Positions 34,109 to 43,400 of a stretch of DNA of 64,000 nucleotides are shown one piece after another. Under the pieces are notes generated by a model. The model ran no database searches. It saw only the letters and a list, made by a program, of their open reading frames with translations, and had not been told where the DNA came from. Both the position numbers and the translations under genes were made by a program. How positions within the stretch are numbered: position 1 is the first letter of the stretch; each line of letters starts with the position of its first letter. The DNA is from Candidatus Undinarchaeales archaeon (lineage in GTDB: Archaea > SpSt-1190 > JASMDC01): positions 8,455 through 72,454 of the forward strand of contig JASMDC010000018.1 of NCBI GenBank assembly GCA_030753015.1, given 5' to 3'.

Positions 34109-37100
34109 CTATGTGGCCGAGGAGATGCACTCGCAGGCACAGGTGCCCGGATCAGATTTGATGGTGCATGACTTCCGGTGGAGCCAGAGGGTGCACGTAG
34201 GCAGGCATTCCTCGCACGCCACCTGGATGTTGCAGTCCGAGTAGCTGATGGACGAGTAGATGTACGTCGCCTCGCCCTGTACCAGGGTCTTCTCCTTCGC
34301 CTCCAGACGGGCCAGTGGGAAGAGCTCGGGATTCACCAGGCCCGAGGCCGTGGGGACGATGGCCCACTCCCTGCCCTGGTGGTCCGTGCCCCGGACCATG
34401 ATCACGTAGGTGTTCCCGGGCTGAGCGGTGAAGTACTCCGACCACGCTGTAGTATCCTGCTTGCCAGCGAGGGTGATGTCCACCTGTCGAGAGCTTCCCT
34501 CGACCTCCACGGACCAGGAGTCCAGAGCGGAGATGGTCACCATCCCTTCGAAAGGTATGGTGGCGATGTCCGTCAGCTTGATGGAGGCCCGTACCTCTGT
34601 CGCCTCGTACATGACCGCCGATGACAGCCCGTCCTTGGTCTCGAAAACCGCCTCATTGAGCTTCAGCTCCGGCCGGCGGATCTCAAGGTAGGCGTCCGGG
34701 TAGTCCATGCGGAAGTCCACGGTCTCCTTCTGGCACCATGCGGTCATCACGTCGCCAGCACAGGCGTCCGAGGCGAGCCCCTGTTCAGTGAGGGTCTCGG
34801 CGATGACGGTGGTGTTGTCCTCGTCCATGGCCTCGACATGGAGGCGCAGCACGAATCCGACGTACTGGGCGGGAGTTTCAACCTCCAGCGTCTCCAGCTG
34901 GCTGCCGTCGAGCACGTCCTCGATCTCGATAGCGCTACGTGAGCCCTCGATCTCGTTCCCGTCCGCGTCCACCATGGACACGTACACGGTGATGGGGAAG
35001 AGGACTGATTTCACCTTTATAGCGCCCTTGATCTTCGAACCGGCATAGGCCTTCGTGTCACGTTCGCCGTCCACGACGAACCAGGCGTCCTGGATGGCCA
35101 CCTTCCCCATTTCGAGGACCTTCGAGATAGGTCCCTGAGCGGAGCGTATCAACCGGTTGTCCTCGTCGTACAGCTCCATCACGGGCTGGACGGTCTTGCC
35201 CGCGAGCCCTTCGTCCACGCCCTTGGGATCTGAGAGAAGGACCGAGGACTCCCCTGGCTCCACCAGGGGGACCGGGATCGTGGCCAGGATGGCGCTGAAC
35301 TGGTCATCGCACGCACATTCGCACACAACCCCCTCGGGGCAGGGCGGGCAGTCACACGAGTCGAAGAGCCTGAGCTTCACCTCGGCCCGTCCACGGAACG
35401 GCAGGAAGCCCTTGTTGTCCACTGCGGCCTTGAACCGGATGTCCTCACCTGCATAGAAGGCCTGGACGTCGCTCTCACCGCGCAGTGCCGACAGCCGGAC
35501 GTCGAGCTCGGGTGCGAGCGCCTTGCAGATACGCTGACACACCTCTTGGACCTTTTCGTCCTTCTCGTCGGGCCTGCAATTACGGATGCAATCGAACGTG
35601 TACTCGGGCATCTCCTCCTGTTCCTGCTTCCAGCACTCGTAGATGCATCGCCGCTCCTCACGGATGTCCAGGGACTGTGTCAAACACTGCTGCTCGCACG
35701 AGACCTCGGCCGTCATGCACCGGGCGGTGCACGCGTCCACGCGTTGTGGGTTCCCCCTGAACTTCTCCTGGCAGCCCTTCCGGCATGACGCGCTCTCGGC
35801 GCAGGAATAGGTGATGGGCTTCTCCTCGAACCCGAACTTGCAGCACAGTCCCGTCTCGGAGGTGCTGGTCTGACAATAGTCGTAGAGCGGGCCCGCGTTG
35901 AGGACGTGGTCGGGCGTCGGGCACAGCTCCTTGTCGAAGAGACAGTTCTCGTCCATCCCCACAACGCACTGACGATTGGCCGTACCGCCACCGGGCTTGT
36001 ACACGACGTGAGGTATCCCCGTTCCGGAAGTGGGTGCGCTCACGTCAGCGTACATGGCCTCGCAGCAGGCCTGGAACTGGGCCTTGTCGGTGTCGTTGTG
36101 GATGGGCTCTTGGCATTCGTACGCGGTGGTCTTCCACTCGGTCCCCAGCCGGCATACGCACAGACCCAGCTGGGCATGACAGTGGGCAATGGACGTGCCA
36201 TGGCACGACTTGCAGATGTCCTCGCACATCGATACCGTCGGGATCTTGTGGCGGAAGCAATCTCCCGAGTCGACGAACATATCCCGGAGATCTAGCTCAC
36301 GGAACTCCTGGAGAGCCTCCATGTGCACCTCGCCCCACTCGTCCATGTTCTGGTCCTTCCAATGGAACATCTGGGGGACGTGAGTGCATCCTCCCCGGTA
36401 TCCACCGCACCCGAGGATGGGGGCTCCTTCGGCGTTCCCGCTCATCATCATGGTGGTCATGGCGAAGCTCTGCTCGTTACCGGACTGGCCGCCTCCGCCT
36501 GGGATCACGTTCCACCGGCTGCAGAAAGCACCCCACTTGTCGCAACCGTCGCCCTTGTGCTTCATTTCCTTGGGGGTTCCCCCTGGGAAAGCGAGCTCGC
36601 AACCGGCAGCGTCGAGCTTGCAGGCCACAGCGTTCCAGGAGTGCTTCTTAGTGAGGTCGGTGAAGAACTCGCTCGTCTGGAAGAACTTGACGAGCTTTGT
36701 GAGCAGCTTCTGGAACTTGTCGGTGTCCAGTTCCTCCTCGTCGCCGCTCTTCTCGAGCTTGTCGATGTTCCCCATGATGGCGACCAGTTCGTCCATGTTC
36801 TTCTTGATCTCGACGTAGGAGGCGCCCTGGTTGATGGAGGTCTGGAACTTCGTCTTCACCTTCTTGAGCTCGGCGATGGCCTTGGGCATCTGGGTGAGGA
36901 GGTTCTTGAGGTACTTGAGCGTCTTCTTCATGTCCTTCTCCACATTACAGGCGATCTCGTCCTTGTCCATCTCGCAGATGTCCCTAAGGTCGGCGAGCTT
37001 CTTCTCGCACTCCCGCACGCCCACGGGGGCCACCACGGCACGCTTGGACTTCTCGGTCACCAGCGTCCGCCATGCCTCAGCGATTATGTGGGACGCACTG

Positions 37101-38260
37101 TCCTGGAAGCATGCTTCGTCCTTGAAGGAGTAGATGTCCGTGCACGTTGGTGGCTGAGGCTCCTCATCAGGAGTGGGGGTCTGCTGCTGCGCCTCATTCC
37201 ACTCGCCCCAGGCATTGAGGAAGGCACCGAACTTGGCCTGACAGATGACACTGGCCTCCATGCAGCACCCGCCCATGTCCACGGTGGCGGGATCCGGCTT
37301 AGGATTGCACCCTGCTGCCCCGAAATCGTCGCCCGGTGAGCCGATCGTATCGTCGGTACCGCAGAAGTTCTCATTGGACCAGCACTCACCGTCGGGTCCG
37401 GGCACACCCTTTTCGCACTCCTTGCCATAGTTGCACGGGATGGCCTCACACATGGGGCACATCTTCACCATCCCTGCCTGGCCGCCGCTCCCCTCGTTGC
37501 AAACGGAACCCCGCTCGCAGAAGGGCTTGGCCACGTTCCAGCAGATTGTGGGTGCGGGCAGGTCCTCCATCTCGTTCTCGGGCATGCCACAGATGGCGTA
37601 CTTCTCGTTGAACGACTCGAGGCTGCTCTCGCATGTGGAGCACTGCTTCTTGACTGCAGTGTATACGATCTGGAGGTCGTTGTTCAGCTCCTTGAAGAAC
37701 TTGAGGAAATTCTCGTAGTAGAGGATGGTGGTTTCGACGTACTCGGCCATGTTCTCGTAGTTCGCCGCGTCCACACCGCCCTCCTCGGGGCATTCGAGGA
37801 GCGAGACGTTGAGCTCATCCACCTCTGCCTCGGACTCGAACTTCGGCTTCTTGAGGCCCGGGATCATCCCCTCGTTGATCATTGGCGATCCTTCAACGGG
37901 TGGATTTTCCTCGCAGGGCGGGAGATTGAGCTCCTCGCGGGTGGGGCTATTGCTCATCCAGCCCTTGGCGACGCATACCTGGCCCACGTAGGCCTTCTCG
38001 CCGAGATTGAATAGATAGGAGCATGCCTTCCAGCTATAGTCATCATCGTCCTCCTTGTAGTCGCCCTTCATGATGCTGAGCATCCCGCACTCTCCCGGCA
38101 TCAGGGTGGCTGCATCCTCGATGCTGCTACACTTCTCGAACTCGTCGTCGGGTTCGTACTCGTGGATGCACCACACCAGTTCCCCTTCCTCCGAGCTCAC
38201 GGGGACGGCGCTCATTAGCACTACGGCCATAACGGCCAAGATAACGTATCTGGATTTCAC
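34109..38260 (-). CDS. Giant secreted Cys-rich protein, paralog B
   Basis: A 1383-residue exported protein, first of the tandem pair. The GTG at 38260 is chosen because a textbook AGGTGATC Shine-Dalgarno precedes it and the product then begins with a clean signal peptide (KSRYVILAVMAVVLMSAVP). Shared blocks with paralog A, in order: DELNVSLLECPE, YVETTILYYENFLKF, CNYGKEC, SHIIAEAWRTL, GCGGYRGGC, CEDICKSCHGTSIAHCHAQL, CVCRLGTEWKTTAYEC, CKALAPELDVRLSALRG, the CARDB-like VYVSMVDADGNEI and the terminal CLPTCTLWLHRKSC. Paralog A is longer at its head; B has an extra Pro/Gln-rich insertion (about residue 365). There is no membrane anchor. It could be a shed surface or matrix protein. It is transcribed from the TATA box at 38327. 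Confidence 0.75.
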   Translation of the reverse strand: MKSRYVILAVMAVVLMSAVPVSSEEGELVWCIHEYEPDDEFEKCSSIEDAATLMPGECGMLSIMKGDYKEDDDDYSWKACSYLFNLGEKAYVGQVCVAKGWMSNSPTREELNLPPCEENPPVEGSPMINEGMIPGLKKPKFESEAEVDELNVSLLECPEEGGVDAANYENMAEYVETTILYYENFLKFFKELNNDLQIVYTAVKKQCSTCESSLESFNEKYAICGMPENEMEDLPAPTICWNVAKPFCERGSVCNEGSGGQAGMVKMCPMCEAIPCNYGKECEKGVPGPDGECWSNENFCGTDDTIGSPGDDFGAAGCNPKPDPATVDMGGCCMEASVICQAKFGAFLNAWGEWNEAQQQTPTPDEEPQPPTCTDIYSFKDEACFQDSASHIIAEAWRTLVTEKSKRAVVAPVGVRECEKKLADLRDICEMDKDEIACNVEKDMKKTLKYLKNLLTQMPKAIAELKKVKTKFQTSINQGASYVEIKKNMDELVAIMGNIDKLEKSGDEEELDTDKFQKLLTKLVKFFQTSEFFTDLTKKHSWNAVACKLDAAGCELAFPGGTPKEMKHKGDGCDKWGAFCSRWNVIPGGGGQSGNEQSFAMTTMMMSGNAEGAPILGCGGYRGGCTHVPQMFHWKDQNMDEWGEVHMEALQEFRELDLRDMFVDSGDCFRHKIPTVSMCEDICKSCHGTSIAHCHAQLGLCVCRLGTEWKTTAYECQEPIHNDTDKAQFQACCEAMYADVSAPTSGTGIPHVVYKPGGGTANRQCVVGMDENCLFDKELCPTPDHVLNAGPLYDYCQTSTSETGLCCKFGFEEKPITYSCAESASCRKGCQEKFRGNPQRVDACTARCMTAEVSCEQQCLTQSLDIREERRCIYECWKQEQEEMPEYTFDCIRNCRPDEKDEKVQEVCQRICKALAPELDVRLSALRGESDVQAFYAGEDIRFKAAVDNKGFLPFRGRAEVKLRLFDSCDCPPCPEGVVCECACDDQFSAILATIPVPLVEPGESSVLLSDPKGVDEGLAGKTVQPVMELYDEDNRLIRSAQGPISKVLEMGKVAIQDAWFVVDGERDTKAYAGSKIKGAIKVKSVLFPITVYVSMVDADGNEIEGSRSAIEIEDVLDGSQLETLEVETPAQYVGFVLRLHVEAMDEDNTTVIAETLTEQGLASDACAGDVMTAWCQKETVDFRMDYPDAYLEIRRPELKLNEAVFETKDGLSSAVMYEATEVRASIKLTDIATIPFEGMVTISALDSWSVEVEGSSRQVDITLAGKQDTTAWSEYFTAQPGNTYVIMVRGTDHQGREWAIVPTASGLVNPELFPLARLEAKEKTLVQGEATYIYSSISYSDCNIQVACEECLPTCTLWLHRKSCTIKSDPGTCACECISSAT

Positions 38261-38326
38261 GATGATCACCTTCGATCGGCCCATCTATGACAGAGTGGGT
38301 CCTGTAACGATACCTGCTGTCCCACG

Positions 38327-38334
38327 TATAAATA
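38327..38334 (-). promoter_or_regulatory. TATA box of the giant Cys-rich operon
   Basis: TATTTATA on the minus strand is followed by about 70 bp to the GTG at 38260, leaving a leader that carries the AGGTGATC Shine-Dalgarno. This is one of the few genes here with a clear leadered message, which fits high expression. Confidence 0.55.
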
Positions 38335-38470
38335 GGATTCTCGGAACAGCTATGGGACGCTAAATTCATGAGCACGTCCTCGTGCTAAGTGAACCGACGC
38401 TAATAGATCCATTTGGACTGGAATGGCGTGTTTCTCCAGGGATATGAACTGAACGGGGGGCGTTACGCCC

Positions 38471-38678
38471 TTATTAAGGACACGTATTAGTGACTCTATC
38501 CACGGCCCTGTACGTCGACAATGTAACTAGTATACTACGTCATTGACGCGAAATCTTCTCGGAAAACAGGTTTATTTCAGAATAAATCGTATTAATCCTT
38601 AATAAATCCTTGGGGCGGGGGCGTAAATGTAAGAAAAAACAAGAAAATGGCTTAATATTACGAAGCATTTATTAAGGA
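38471..38678. repeat. Three copies of TTATTAAGGA in an AT-rich regulatory spacer
   Basis: The 10-mer occurs directly at 38471-38480 and 38669-38678 and inverted (TCCTTAATAA) at 38596-38605. The spacer 38335-38735 is strikingly AT-rich compared with the rest of the window and lies between the divergent giant Cys-rich operon and the RHH-nucleotidyltransferase gene. The last copy overlaps the likely TATA box CATTTATTA (38666-38674) of the latter. I see no gene in the spacer. Confidence 0.55.
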
Positions 38679-38683
38679 TAACC

Positions 38684-38696
38684 TGTCCTAGGGACA
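38684..38696. promoter_or_regulatory. Palindrome TGTCC-TAG-GGACA, likely operator
   Basis: A perfect 5-bp inverted repeat with a 3-bp centre sits between the TATA candidate (38666-38674) and the ATG (38736), close to the predicted transcription start. The site is where a repressor would block initiation. The adjacent gene encodes an N-terminal ribbon-helix-helix domain, so autoregulation is plausible. Confidence 0.45.
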
Positions 38697-38735
38697 AGTC
38701 GGGCGGCCAGCCGCTCACATACCCAGGTGAGAAAC

Positions 38736-39578
38736 ATGCGCCGAAGGATTATCTCCATTTCCTTGAGGGAGGACCTCATAACCCGTGTAGACAACCTTGT
38801 CGACGGTACCGTTATCCGGAACCGGTCGCACGCTCTCGAGAGCATCCTTGTCAACTACTTCCGTGAGGAGAAGATCAAGGTGCTCATCCTCGCAGGGAGC
38901 CAGGGAAAGGACCTCCTGCCCCTGACAAAGGATACTCCCAAGTGCATGCTGGATGTCGGAGGGAAGCCCATTTTGGAGCATGTTGTACGCAACCTCCGAG
39001 TGCTCGGTTTCACCCAGATGATCATATCCGTCTCATATAAATCCGACAAGGTCATGGACTACTTCGGTGACGGGAGCCAGTTCGGTGTGGAGATCACGTA
39101 CATCCAGGACCCGGAACCTCTCGGAACGGCCGGTGCCCTCATCAGGGCCGACAAGTTCATCGACGGGCGGTTCATCCTCATCTACGGGGATAACTTCTTC
39201 AAGTTCGATCTCAGCGACATGGTGGAGTTCCACGAGAAGGCCAGCGCCCTGGGAACCGTTGGCTTGACAACCGTTCCGGACCCAGCGGCCTACGGTGTCG
39301 TCGAGCTGAAGGGTAGCAAGGTCGTGGACTACACAGAGAAGCCCACCGACTACCGCTCCTTCATCATCAACGGTGGTATCTACATCTTCGAGCGTGAGAT
39401 CTTTTCGAGCCTCGATGCCTCTCAGCGCTCCCTGGAGCGGGACGTGCTACCTCAACTGGCCAAGGAGGGGAAGCTCGCCGGGTACAACCTCGCCGGGCAA
39501 TGGATCGGTATCGACACCAAGGAAGACCTCGAGAGGGCGCGCAAGCTCTTCTCTGAGAAGAAGGTCGAGACCATCTAG
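38736..39578 (+). CDS. Ribbon-helix-helix domain fused to a sugar nucleotidyltransferase-like domain
   Basis: A 280-residue protein; AGGTGAG just upstream supports ATG 38736. Residues 1-45 are a ribbon-helix-helix DNA-binding domain (RRRIISISLREDLITRVDNL, NRSHALESILVNYF). Residues 48-280 match the NTP_transferase fold of GlmU/RmlA/mannose-1-phosphate guanylyltransferases: CMLDVGGKPILEHVVRNL, DPEPLGTAGALIRAD, YGDNFFKFDL, YGVVELKG, TEKP and WIGIDTKEDLERA. The nucleotide loop, normally LAGGxGTRLxPLT, reads LAGSQGKDLLPLT: the second Gly and the catalytic Arg are replaced, while both metal-binding Asp (GDN, GID) remain. It may be a sugar- or nucleotide-sensing regulator rather than an enzyme. It lies behind repeats and a palindrome that look like operators. 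Confidence 0.8.
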   Translation: MRRRIISISLREDLITRVDNLVDGTVIRNRSHALESILVNYFREEKIKVLILAGSQGKDLLPLTKDTPKCMLDVGGKPILEHVVRNLRVLGFTQMIISVSYKSDKVMDYFGDGSQFGVEITYIQDPEPLGTAGALIRADKFIDGRFILIYGDNFFKFDLSDMVEFHEKASALGTVGLTTVPDPAAYGVVELKGSKVVDYTEKPTDYRSFIINGGIYIFEREIFSSLDASQRSLERDVLPQLAKEGKLAGYNLAGQWIGIDTKEDLERARKLFSEKKVETI

Positions 39579-39583
39579 ATCCG

Positions 39584-39928
39584 TTACACGAGCACCCGGA
39601 ACAGCCCTATTACACCGTCTTCTTCGTCGGCCAACCGATTGAACAGTTCGGCAGCCTCAGGTGTAGGGAGCGAATGCATCTTCACGCCCATACGCTCGAT
39701 CACCTTCTCGTCCGCAGGTGAGAGGTTGTGGATACCGATAAGTCCACGTCCGAACACGAATATCTGGGCATGGTGATGGAGAAGGAGGAGCTCGAGCTCG
39801 CGAAGGGTGACCTTACCCTTCTCCGTCCTAGGCTCCACCCAGCCCCACTGGGTGAGCACGATATCCTCCTTGAATGCTTGGCCGTCCACAACGATATGTC
39901 GGTGGGCGACCTCGTCGATATGGGCCAT
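39584..39928 (-). CDS. Mth938-like domain protein (DUF498)
   Basis: A 114-residue cytoplasmic protein with the Mth938 fold pattern: IVVDGQAFKEDIVL, an acidic/basic turn, QIFVFGRGLIGI and a C-terminal helix EAAELFNRLADEEDGVIGLF. Mth938 relatives include the mitochondrial complex I assembly factor NDUFAF3, but archaeal functions are unknown. ATG 39928 begins the conserved HIDEV segment; the longer reading from 39958 would run into the shared TATA box. It is divergent from the MBF1 gene and convergent with the RHH-nucleotidyltransferase gene, 5 bp apart. Confidence 0.7.
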   Translation of the reverse strand: MAHIDEVAHRHIVVDGQAFKEDIVLTQWGWVEPRTEKGKVTLRELELLLLHHHAQIFVFGRGLIGIHNLSPADEKVIERMGVKMHSLPTPEAAELFNRLADEEDGVIGLFRVLV

Positions 39929-39958
39929 TAGTATTGTCCAATGATGTGGCCTGTACAA

Positions 39959-39970
39959 ACATTTTAATGT
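39959..39970. promoter_or_regulatory. Shared near-palindromic TATA box for the Mth938 and MBF1 genes
   Basis: ACATTTTAATGT lies about 31 bp from the minus-strand ATG (39928) and about 22 bp from the plus-strand GTG (39992). It is the only AT-rich element in the 63-bp divergent gap. Confidence 0.5.
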
Positions 39971-39991
39971 CTACCCGGCTCCCAATCGGCC

Positions 39992-40450
39992 GTGGAGTGC
40001 GAGATTTGCGGACGTCAGATGCACCGAGGCGAGCGTATTCGCCTTGAGGGTGCTACCGTCACCGTGTGCAGGGACTGCGCCTCCATGGGAACCCGCATGG
40101 GCCCTGCCTACGAGCCGCGCCCGGTCGAGCGTTCCGTGAAGCGAACTCCCGACCGGCGCAAGCCCGAGGAGGAGATAGTCCCAGAATGTGCCTCACGGGT
40201 GCACCTAGCCCGCGAACGGCTAGGCATCACACAGAAAGAGCTCGCTGAGCGTCTCAACGAGAAGGAGTCGGTGATAACCCGTATCGAGACCGGACGTATG
40301 GTGCCGCCGATCTCCCTGGCCCATCGCCTCGAACGGAAGCTGGAGATAACCCTGGTGGCCGTGCTCGAAGAGGAGGATGTCGGTCCCCTAAAGAGCCATG
40401 ACGCCCCGCTCACCCTCGGGGACGTTGTCAAGGTCCGGAAGCGCGGCTGA
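39992..40450 (+). CDS. Archaeal multiprotein bridging factor 1 (MBF1) homolog
   Basis: A 152-residue protein from a GTG start. The N-terminal zinc ribbon has CEICGRQMHRG and VCRDCA (two CxxC pairs). The C-terminal Cro/C1-type HTH is HLARERLGITQKELAERLNE then SVITRIETGRMVPPISLAHRLE, the most conserved part of MBF1. Archaeal MBF1 binds the translation/transcription machinery and is usually monocistronic. It shares a short divergent promoter with the Mth938 gene. The following UPF0182 gene begins 4 bp after the stop, so they may share a message. Confidence 0.9.
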   Translation: MECEICGRQMHRGERIRLEGATVTVCRDCASMGTRMGPAYEPRPVERSVKRTPDRRKPEEEIVPECASRVHLARERLGITQKELAERLNEKESVITRIETGRMVPPISLAHRLERKLEITLVAVLEEEDVGPLKSHDAPLTLGDVVKVRKRG

Positions 40451-40454
40451 ACCT

Positions 40455-43400
40455 ATGGCGAAAGCTTGGAGCAACAGCCGTGGGAAGGTCATCCTGCTCG
40501 GCCTTGGAATGACCATCTTAATCCTGACGAGCTTCTATCTCAACCACTACCTTCCGTTCAAGCAACAGATGCTCCATCTGGCATGGAAGGGCACGATCCT
40601 GGACGGTAGTGTCGAGTCCGTGAGTGTGCTTGGAGCGGAAGTACCTGTCGGAGGCGGTACATTCATGCGTCAGGTCACCTTGGCCGTAAATGGCATGGCC
40701 CTCTGGACGCTGGTGTCGTGGCTTGCGTTCTTCCACTTCGATCCAGGGCTCATGCTCCTTCTCTGGGGCACTTGGCAGTTCTCCTTCCCGGTCGGACTGG
40801 GACTGCTCACACTGTGGGCGCTGGTGAGCACGCGTCTTGAGCGCTTCGAGCAGCGGGACGGACTCCTACATCATCTTCACATCCTATCCTTCAGGTACGT
40901 GCCCCTCTTCCTAGTGCTCCCATGGGCGCTGGCCTGTTTGATGATACGGAAGCGAACCCCGGACCGCGCACCGTTCGAGGACCCCGTGGTCAGGGAGGTC
41001 ATCGATCTATCCCGGTACCACGTTCCCGTCATGGTGTTCTACTCGCTGGCCATCCTCATGCTCGTGTTCGGCATGATGGGTGGAGTACGGTCCGTGGTGG
41101 CGGCCTCCGGCGACCTCCACGGCATGCTTGACCTGCCCGAAGCGCGAAGGTACTACCTCACCGGGTTCGCTCTCGAGGCACGAGAGAACGGATTCGAGCT
41201 CCTCCCTGATCCCGGTGCGCTCCGCGAGATAGCCGTGCTCCATCTGGCTCCCATCCTCACAAAGGAGCACCTTCCGGCCGAGTACGTATCCCTCATGGGT
41301 CTCGTCGGCTTGGAGGCGGGGCAGTTCGACCATGCTCGATACACTGAACTGGTAACTGACAACGCCCTGTTCTTCACCTTCGTGGGCCCGCTCCTCACTC
41401 CGCTCGTGGCCCAGGTGGTCTCTACTTTGCTCTACTTCGCGTTCATCTGGCTGGTGCTGCCCCGGCGGACCGATGCGTCCGTGTTCTCCTCGACAGCACG
41501 CGCGCTGTTCACCATCCTCATCGCCTGGCTGGCCCTCTCTACCGTGAACTTCTGCCTGCGAACACTGGTGGGCGACATCGGAGTGGCCACTGCACCGACG
41601 AACCTTCTTACCGTCATCACCCTCATGGTCCGCTGGGTGGTCGTGCTCGGTGGGATGCTGGTGGCCTATGCCGTGCTCAGGCTCGACATCGCCAAGACCC
41701 TCGTTAACGGACTGGCCCCGGTCTCTGGGAGCAAGGACGGCGCCCGGGCCGCGATGCTGGTAGCGGTGGCGGTCGCGCTCATAGCAGGGCTGATCGTGGT
41801 GTTCACCATGCTCGCACCGGTGCTCGATCGTCTCGTGCTCTCGCCCATGAACAATCAGGTCCAGAGCCATCCGGAGCTCTATTATGACACCCTCATCCGA
41901 GCGGGGCTGGGCATCAACCGGTACCTTGCAGACATCCCTGCCGATAGCGTCCAAGTACGCGACCTCGGGGGCGAGGCACTTCGACAGAACCTCCGGTTCC
42001 AGGACAACTTCATTAATACCAACGCAGACATGCTCTCCACAGTCCGCCTGTGGGACCGTGAGCGTGCCCGTGTGCGAACCGATCGCAACATGGGCGAGGT
42101 ACCGTACCTCGACATCGGGAACGAGGATTTCCTGGTGCGTGAGGAGAATGGTCGGATGGCCCCCTTCTGGGCCGTTGAGCTCCCTCTTCGGCGGGACAAG
42201 GTGACGGACGGTGACTTCTACAACAACCACCAGTTCTACACACACTCCGATCAGGGCTTCATGACGCTGGACGCCAACACGGGCCACGGTATAGAGAACG
42301 CGTACCCCGAGGACCAGATGTACTACGGAGTCCACGAGGATTTCGCTCTCTTGGAGAGCTACCTGACCGAGGAGAATGTGACAGAGGTCGGAGACGTCAC
42401 GTACGAGGGTAAAGGCCTCGAGGTTACCGTTCCTGACGTGTTCTTCTACGACGCCCACTACATCGGATTATTACCGAACGCCCTACGTCGGTGGCGAGTA
42501 CCGTCGGACGAGACCTTCTACTGGCGATGGGCCGAAGCAATCGACCGGGGGGACATTTCCGGATTCAAGCTCCTGCTCATGCGCCGGTTGGACCTGCGGC
42601 TGCGCAACCTTCTACCCGTGCTGGCCACGACCGAACCCTTCGACATCAAGGGCAACGATCCCTATCCCATTACATATCGCGGGGGCACCTGGTTCCTCAT
42701 GCACGGATTCATCGCACTCGATCCGTCCCTCATCCCCCTCACCCGTATGGAGGTCACCGGTGGTGTGGGCTCCCGCAATCCTGTCGAAGCGTACGCCCGG
42801 TACACTGTTATCGCACTGGGAAACATCTACACGGGGGAGATCGAGCTCTACGCGCCCTTCGATGACCGGCTCTCCCAGCTCCTACGCACCGTGTATCCTG
42901 ACCTCGGCCGGGAGCTCCCTGACGAGGTCCGGCGCCAGCTCCGATATCCCAAGCAGTACCTCACCTGGCGCGCCCACAAGCACTTCGACAACCATCCCAT
43001 GCCCGAGGACTACTACAAGGGGCTGGACTTCTTCAAGTCCGATCCTTCGCAGGAGACGATTTACTACACTCCGTTCCAGATGGACGATGGTGCCACGGAG
43101 TTCGTGGGCATCCTTCCGGCGTTGCTCGACAAGGGAGCGGCCCAGACGCAGACCGAGACCGGGCTCGTTGGATTGTACGTGGTGCGCAACTCCTTCCTCC
43201 GGGACGACCTGGAGCATTTCGGAGATATCGTGCTCTACCGCTTCCCCAAGTCCGGTGGGGACGAAGGCGGCTGGCTCTTCTACTCGTACCAGGCCATCGA
43301 GCGCAACTACAAGGGCGATGCCCGTTACCAGGAATGGGCACGTCTGAAGGAGAGCGAGACGCTCAAGCCAGGCAACATGCTCCTCTATCGCATCGGCCGA

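Noticed and set aside
36323-37339. 338-aa plus-strand ORF inside paralog B
   Set aside because: Antisense shadow; composition dominated by Leu, Val and His, with no start signal.
41007-42458. 483-aa minus-strand ORF opposite UPF0182
   Set aside because: UPF0182 motifs are clear on the plus strand; the reverse ORF has no motif or promoter.
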